Positions 60,201 to 64,000 of a stretch of DNA of 64,000 nucleotides are shown here, in pieces. The notes below the pieces were generated by a model. It saw nothing but the letters and a program-made list of their open reading frames with translations, was not told the DNA's origin and ran no database searches. Source of the DNA: Portulaca oleracea. Lineage: Eukaryota; Streptophyta; Magnoliopsida; Caryophyllales; Portulacaceae. Made by a program: the position numbers and the translations under genes. Positions within the stretch are counted from its first letter, which is position 1; each line of letters opens with the position of its first letter. The DNA is taken from positions 3,608,114 to 3,672,113 of the forward strand of contig CM055874.1 in the NCBI GenBank assembly GCA_029582165.1. The letters are read 5' to 3'.

Positions 60201-61652
60201 AGTACAGCTTTTTAGTACTATAAGATTGAAAGTGTTGAGGAAGCAAATTAACAACTAAACCTGCTTTACACTCATTAACCAAAGTTGACAATTGATCATC
60301 CTAGATCAAAACTAGAGCAGGCAAAATTTTGTCCGACCCGAAAACCCGAATTGTCCGACCCAAAAAAGTGGGTCTGGACATAGATTTTCATCTGAAGTTA
60401 GATATTGACCGAATATTCGGACATAATATTTCTCTTTTTCTATTGTCCGAACTCAATTCTAACCTAAATTTAGCTCCGTCCGAATCGTCAAACCCGGTCT
60501 AACCCGAATAAAAATCGAGTCGACATGAATTTCTCGTCCGAATTTTGATATTGACCGAATTTACCGGGACCCGAATTTTTGTCCGCACTAATTAATCAGT
60601 CCAGCTCAAAGTCAAACACTCCCATCTGTAAGCTGATAACTTTGAAATACAAATCTCCAATCTCACTCAACCCAAAAATTGCAAATTTTTCAAACTCATC
60701 CCACTTCAGCAATTCAAAATTCTCCACTCAACCAAAAAGGGTACTGAATTAGGCTCAAATTAAAATAAACCCATAAGTTCAGCCCAGAATTGGGGACTAA
60801 ATAAATGTGTTAAGGTGGAGTGGAAAAGGCAACCCCACAGCAATTAAGTAGAAAGTGTCCACTATTACAAGAAAAGGTCTCTTTCCATTCAACAGAAGAT
60901 AAAGCTCCCATGGAAAATTACTCATTAGACTTCAACATCAAGGCCAAATAGACCAGATTGACCTAACCCAATTACCCGACCCGACCCAACTTCACTTTGC
61001 TACCTTAGCGATGCTATAAGCTTCAGAATCATTGTGTTCTTTAGCGCCGGCAAAAGTTCAGGTCCGGTTAGTTCTACATCCCGATAAATCGGACATGGGA
61101 CGAAAACTTGAAGTCTGATACCAAGCTTTATCGCATATTGTTCGGGTTAGACAAATCAAACAAGCATAAATTCAGGTGTAAATTGGGTTCGGACAATACA
61201 AATTTGAATAAATTATGTTTGAATTTTCAGTCAAATCAATAGTTTTGACGAAAATTCTATGACTGTACCCGATTTTTTTTCCAGTCCGAATGTTCTTACT
61301 ATAGAGTTAGCAGGCAAACAGTAACTTGATTAACCCCCTAAGATCACAAAATCAAGCAGTCCAAAAGTTATGACTTTATGAAAGAACAACACTTTATGAA
61401 TGAAACTTAAACACTAAATTCAGCGTTTAAACCCCATACTCCAAGTAACAAAAAAGAAAAGAAAAATAAATAAAGATTCAAACTTTACCTGTAACTCTGA
61501 GGCCAATGTTGTGAAGTGAAGGTTTCATCATCAACAATTTCACCATCATCATCACTGCTACTATCAACACCACCATTAACATCAACTTTGTTATCTTCAA
61601 TATCACTTTCATCTTCCAGCATGAACTGGGTTTCTTTATCTTCCCCTGACAT
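57230..61652 (-). CDS. AVT1: AVT1-type vacuolar amino acid transporter, tandem copy 3 (no U12 intron)
   Basis: Exons: 61489-61652, 59874-60136, 59571-59785, 59447-59470, 59185-59365, 58870-59089, 58652-58787, 58392-58557, 58229-58272, 58076-58138 and 57230-57325; all GT-AG; 523 residues. Acidic N-terminus ([17 protein letters not shown]) ending QHWPQSYR. The Aa_trans domain starts at [20 protein letters not shown], with [56 protein letters not shown] and C-terminal [17 protein letters not shown]. It is more diverged from copies 1 and 2 than they are from each other. The exon 58392-58557 (166 bp) equals the two exons (20 + 146 bp) that the AT-AC intron separates in the other copies. Intron 1 is 1.35 kb and contains GTCCGACCC-rich repeats. 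Confidence 0.95.
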
Positions 61653-63186
61653 ACCCACCAAAACCCTAAATTGCCCTGGAAAAAAGGGTGAAAGAGGGGA
61701 AAAAAAGAAGAAACCCTAAAGTTGAATCAAGCAGCAATGATGAAAGAAAAACAGAGGCGGTGATATTTGCCAGAAAACGCCAAGATTAACCCACAAAAAA
61801 GGTGTGACAAGACTCAAGAGGACAATTTAGGAAAGTTTCTGGAGAAAAAATTTGAGGTGATTTGATCGAGAATTTGATAGGGTTTTATTGATTGGGATCT
61901 GGGGATAATATGGAGAGTTTATGTTAGACCTGTATTTTGCAACCAACGGGTCACTACAAACAACCTAGGTTGGTTCTTTGATATCACCCCTGTTTTTTTT
62001 TGTTTTTATAGACAGAAGACAGAACCCAAGAGAAAGTAATGGTGCTCAATTGATTAATCAATTTTGTTTTTTAAGAAATCCCAGCTCATCATATTAATCA
62101 TGTAAAATCTTTAATGTAACCACAAACAAACAAAAAAAGACAATTTTTTTAATGAGAATAAATATTTTGATCTTGATCTTTTTACGATACGTAAAAGTAA
62201 GGTAAGTTAAGATGGGTGGATTAGGTAAGTAGGGATAGTTATAAGTAGAATATATTGGTAACGTAGATAATGTACACATCCATCTTTTCTTTCCTCGTGC
62301 AACTCTCTCTCTCTCACACCCTTGCAAGTTGCAACCCCTCCCTCTCCGGCTGGGGATAGTTTGTCGCTCCCACCAGCTATCGACGACTCCTCCAACTCCA
62401 ATGACCTTATTGCTATCCCCCAATCTATGTTTCACTCCTCTCTCTCTCTCTACTTAGATATGAGTTTTTGATATGCTTTTGACCAGTAACTTTGATATGC
62501 TTTTGACCATTATTTGGTTTTTAAGGTTCGAATCTTAGTGGTGATTTCACTCCTCTCTCCCTCCTCGGATTTCGGTTCTTGGGGGCGGGGCAAAGCTTGG
62601 CAGTTTCAGGGGCAATGTTGGGTTATTCTATGGTGGTGGGTTCTGATTTTTAGTCATAAGGAGGACGTGACGAGCAGAGGAAGTCTTTGATCTAACCCGG
62701 GGGGGGGGGGGGACATTGACAAAGAGGCTAGACGCCTAAGGTCGCTGCCGATAATGGAGAATGTGTCCGCCATGAATGAAACTGAAGTGAGTTATGTAGT
62801 TTACTACCGGAGTGGTTAATATAGTTTAGGTCGTTTATTTTGAAAGATTTAAAAATGAGTCAATTGAAATATTGGAGATTAACCATGAAAAGAACATGCC
62901 CTAATTAATTTTTATGTCAATCGCTAATTGGGTTCTAGCCTTGTATATTTTGAACAAACAAAGTTTGTCTCTCCATATGTATGTAAGCGTTTTATTTTAC
63001 TCTTAATAAAATCTTTAGTCTCTCTTATCACGAGAGTTTTGTTTAATTTGCCTGGTCTAGTAGAATGAATGAAGATTGATTTTCAAATCAGAACAACATA
63101 GATCGTAAGACTCTTAGTCAATATTATCATTATAGTTGACCGTCAGTAAGATTTATTCATGATTTCAATGTAAAATTTTATATCTA
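61653..63186. other. Upstream region of transporter copy 3 and intergenic DNA
   Basis: The promoter side of copy 3 is probably within about 500 bp of 61652. Farther out are a CT-rich stretch (about 62305-62340 and 62430-62450), a G14 run at 62699-62713 and no open frame of interest. Confidence 0.5.
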
Positions 63187-63443
63187 CTCCCTCCGTTCCA
63201 TATTAACTGTCGTCTTTGGAAATTGTACAGTCAAATTTTAAAAATTTTGACCATAAATTTCTTAATATATACAATGAGTTGCTATGTAAAATTACCACCA
63301 TTAGATTCGTAACGAAAAATATTATCATAAAAGTAAAATATTACAATTATTAATAACATATTATGTAAGGAATAATCAATCAAAGAGTGACATTGGAGAC
63401 CGTGAAAGTTAAAATTATGACAATTAATATGGAACAGAGGGAG
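63187..63443. mobile_element. Stowaway MITE, complete, TA target duplication
   Basis: 257 bp bounded by CTCCCTCCGTTCCATATTAA and the inverted TTAATATGGAACAGAGGGAG, with TA on both sides. This is the best-preserved copy of the subfamily in the window and serves as a reference for the split and fused copies. Confidence 0.9.
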
Positions 63444-64000
63444 TATATATTAAATCTACAATTAATTATTCATGATTTCAATGTAAGGATGACCGTACAC
63501 GTCGTCAATGAAGCTACTTTTATTTTGATTAAAAATAATAAAAAATGATGACAATAATATTCACAATAGTATAATATTAAAAAAGAAAAGGCACGTCCAC
63601 CAACCTCCTCAGATACGTAGCTGCATGATCCCAAACTGCAGGGGAACCAGGACGGTAGCATCGTGACTGATGTCTCTCACATGGTACTTTGCTCTGTACA
63701 TGGAATGGATTCTAAGAATGAATCTCATAATACATTTAAGAATGATTCTCATAATAATACATTCATCGTTCAATAGTAATATAATTGTTGTAGCAAAACA
63801 ATTATTAATACTAGAGTTTATTGATTGATGCCTCCAAGCAAGATGTCAAGCAAAATGATAAACTATTCATATCTTTTCTTATAATAAAATTGAATGACCA
63901 CTTTTTTTTTCAATCGATGATGAAACTCAAATCACAATAAATATGCTCTTATGTAGTTCTATCACTTCTACGAACAATATTCATAGACCATAGCACAAGC
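63444..64000. other. Intergenic DNA to the window end
   Basis: AT-rich, no gene recognised. A short repeated segment (AAGAATGAATCTCATAATACATT / AAGAATGATTCTCATAATAATACATT) occurs at about 63714-63765. Confidence 0.5.

Noticed and set aside
62094..62435. 113-residue minus-strand ORF near the right end
   Set aside because: Arises from a CT/GA-rich stretch; composition and lack of homology argue against a gene.

Overview
This is nuclear DNA from a eudicot plant. The evidence is AT-rich intergenic DNA, many-exon genes with GT-AG introns, plant-specific families (MAP70, clade II TGA bZIP, glycine-rich wall-type protein, AVT1-type amino acid transporters) and a dense load of plant transposons. The repeat spectrum suggests an asterid, but I cannot prove the lineage from this window. 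Every gene I could model lies on the minus strand. Gene models below are hand-spliced from the sequence and checked for reading-frame continuity. 

Layout. 1-4325: right-hand part of a CACTA (En/Spm) transposon whose other end lies outside the window. 4326-11300: repeats and one glycine-rich secreted protein gene (6544-7467). 11311-18055: a complete MAP70 microtubule-associated protein gene (10 or 11 coding exons, 617 aa in the 10-exon model). 21568-23400: a gene for a 53-residue single-span protein, split over two short exons and easily missed. 25048-30699: a complete clade II TGA bZIP transcription factor (11 coding exons, 453 aa). 32076-40087: a graveyard of small transposons, including a Mutator-type element with very long terminal inverted repeats that carries pieces of a universal stress protein gene (34840-36144), and two cases of one MITE nested inside another. 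41738-61652: a tandem array of three apparently intact AVT1-type amino acid transporter genes (517, 522 and 523 aa), separated by repeat-rich spacers that contain LINE debris. 

The most striking observation is in the transporter array. The two closely related copies (41738-44416 and 48318-51295) each have one coding exon interrupted by a short intron with the hallmarks of a minor-spliceosome (U12-type) AT-AC intron: ATATCCTTTT at the start, TTCCTTGAC branch site and terminal AC. The third copy (57230-61652) has the same codons uninterrupted. Without this intron both copies look like pseudogenes; with it, both encode full-length proteins. 

The three transporter units share a junction sequence at their downstream ends (about 41305, 47925 and 55385), so the array grew by segmental tandem duplication. 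The other genes do not form an operon-like set. They encode a cytoskeletal protein, a defence/detoxification transcription factor type, a cell-wall type protein and vacuolar-type transporters, and I see no direct functional link between them.
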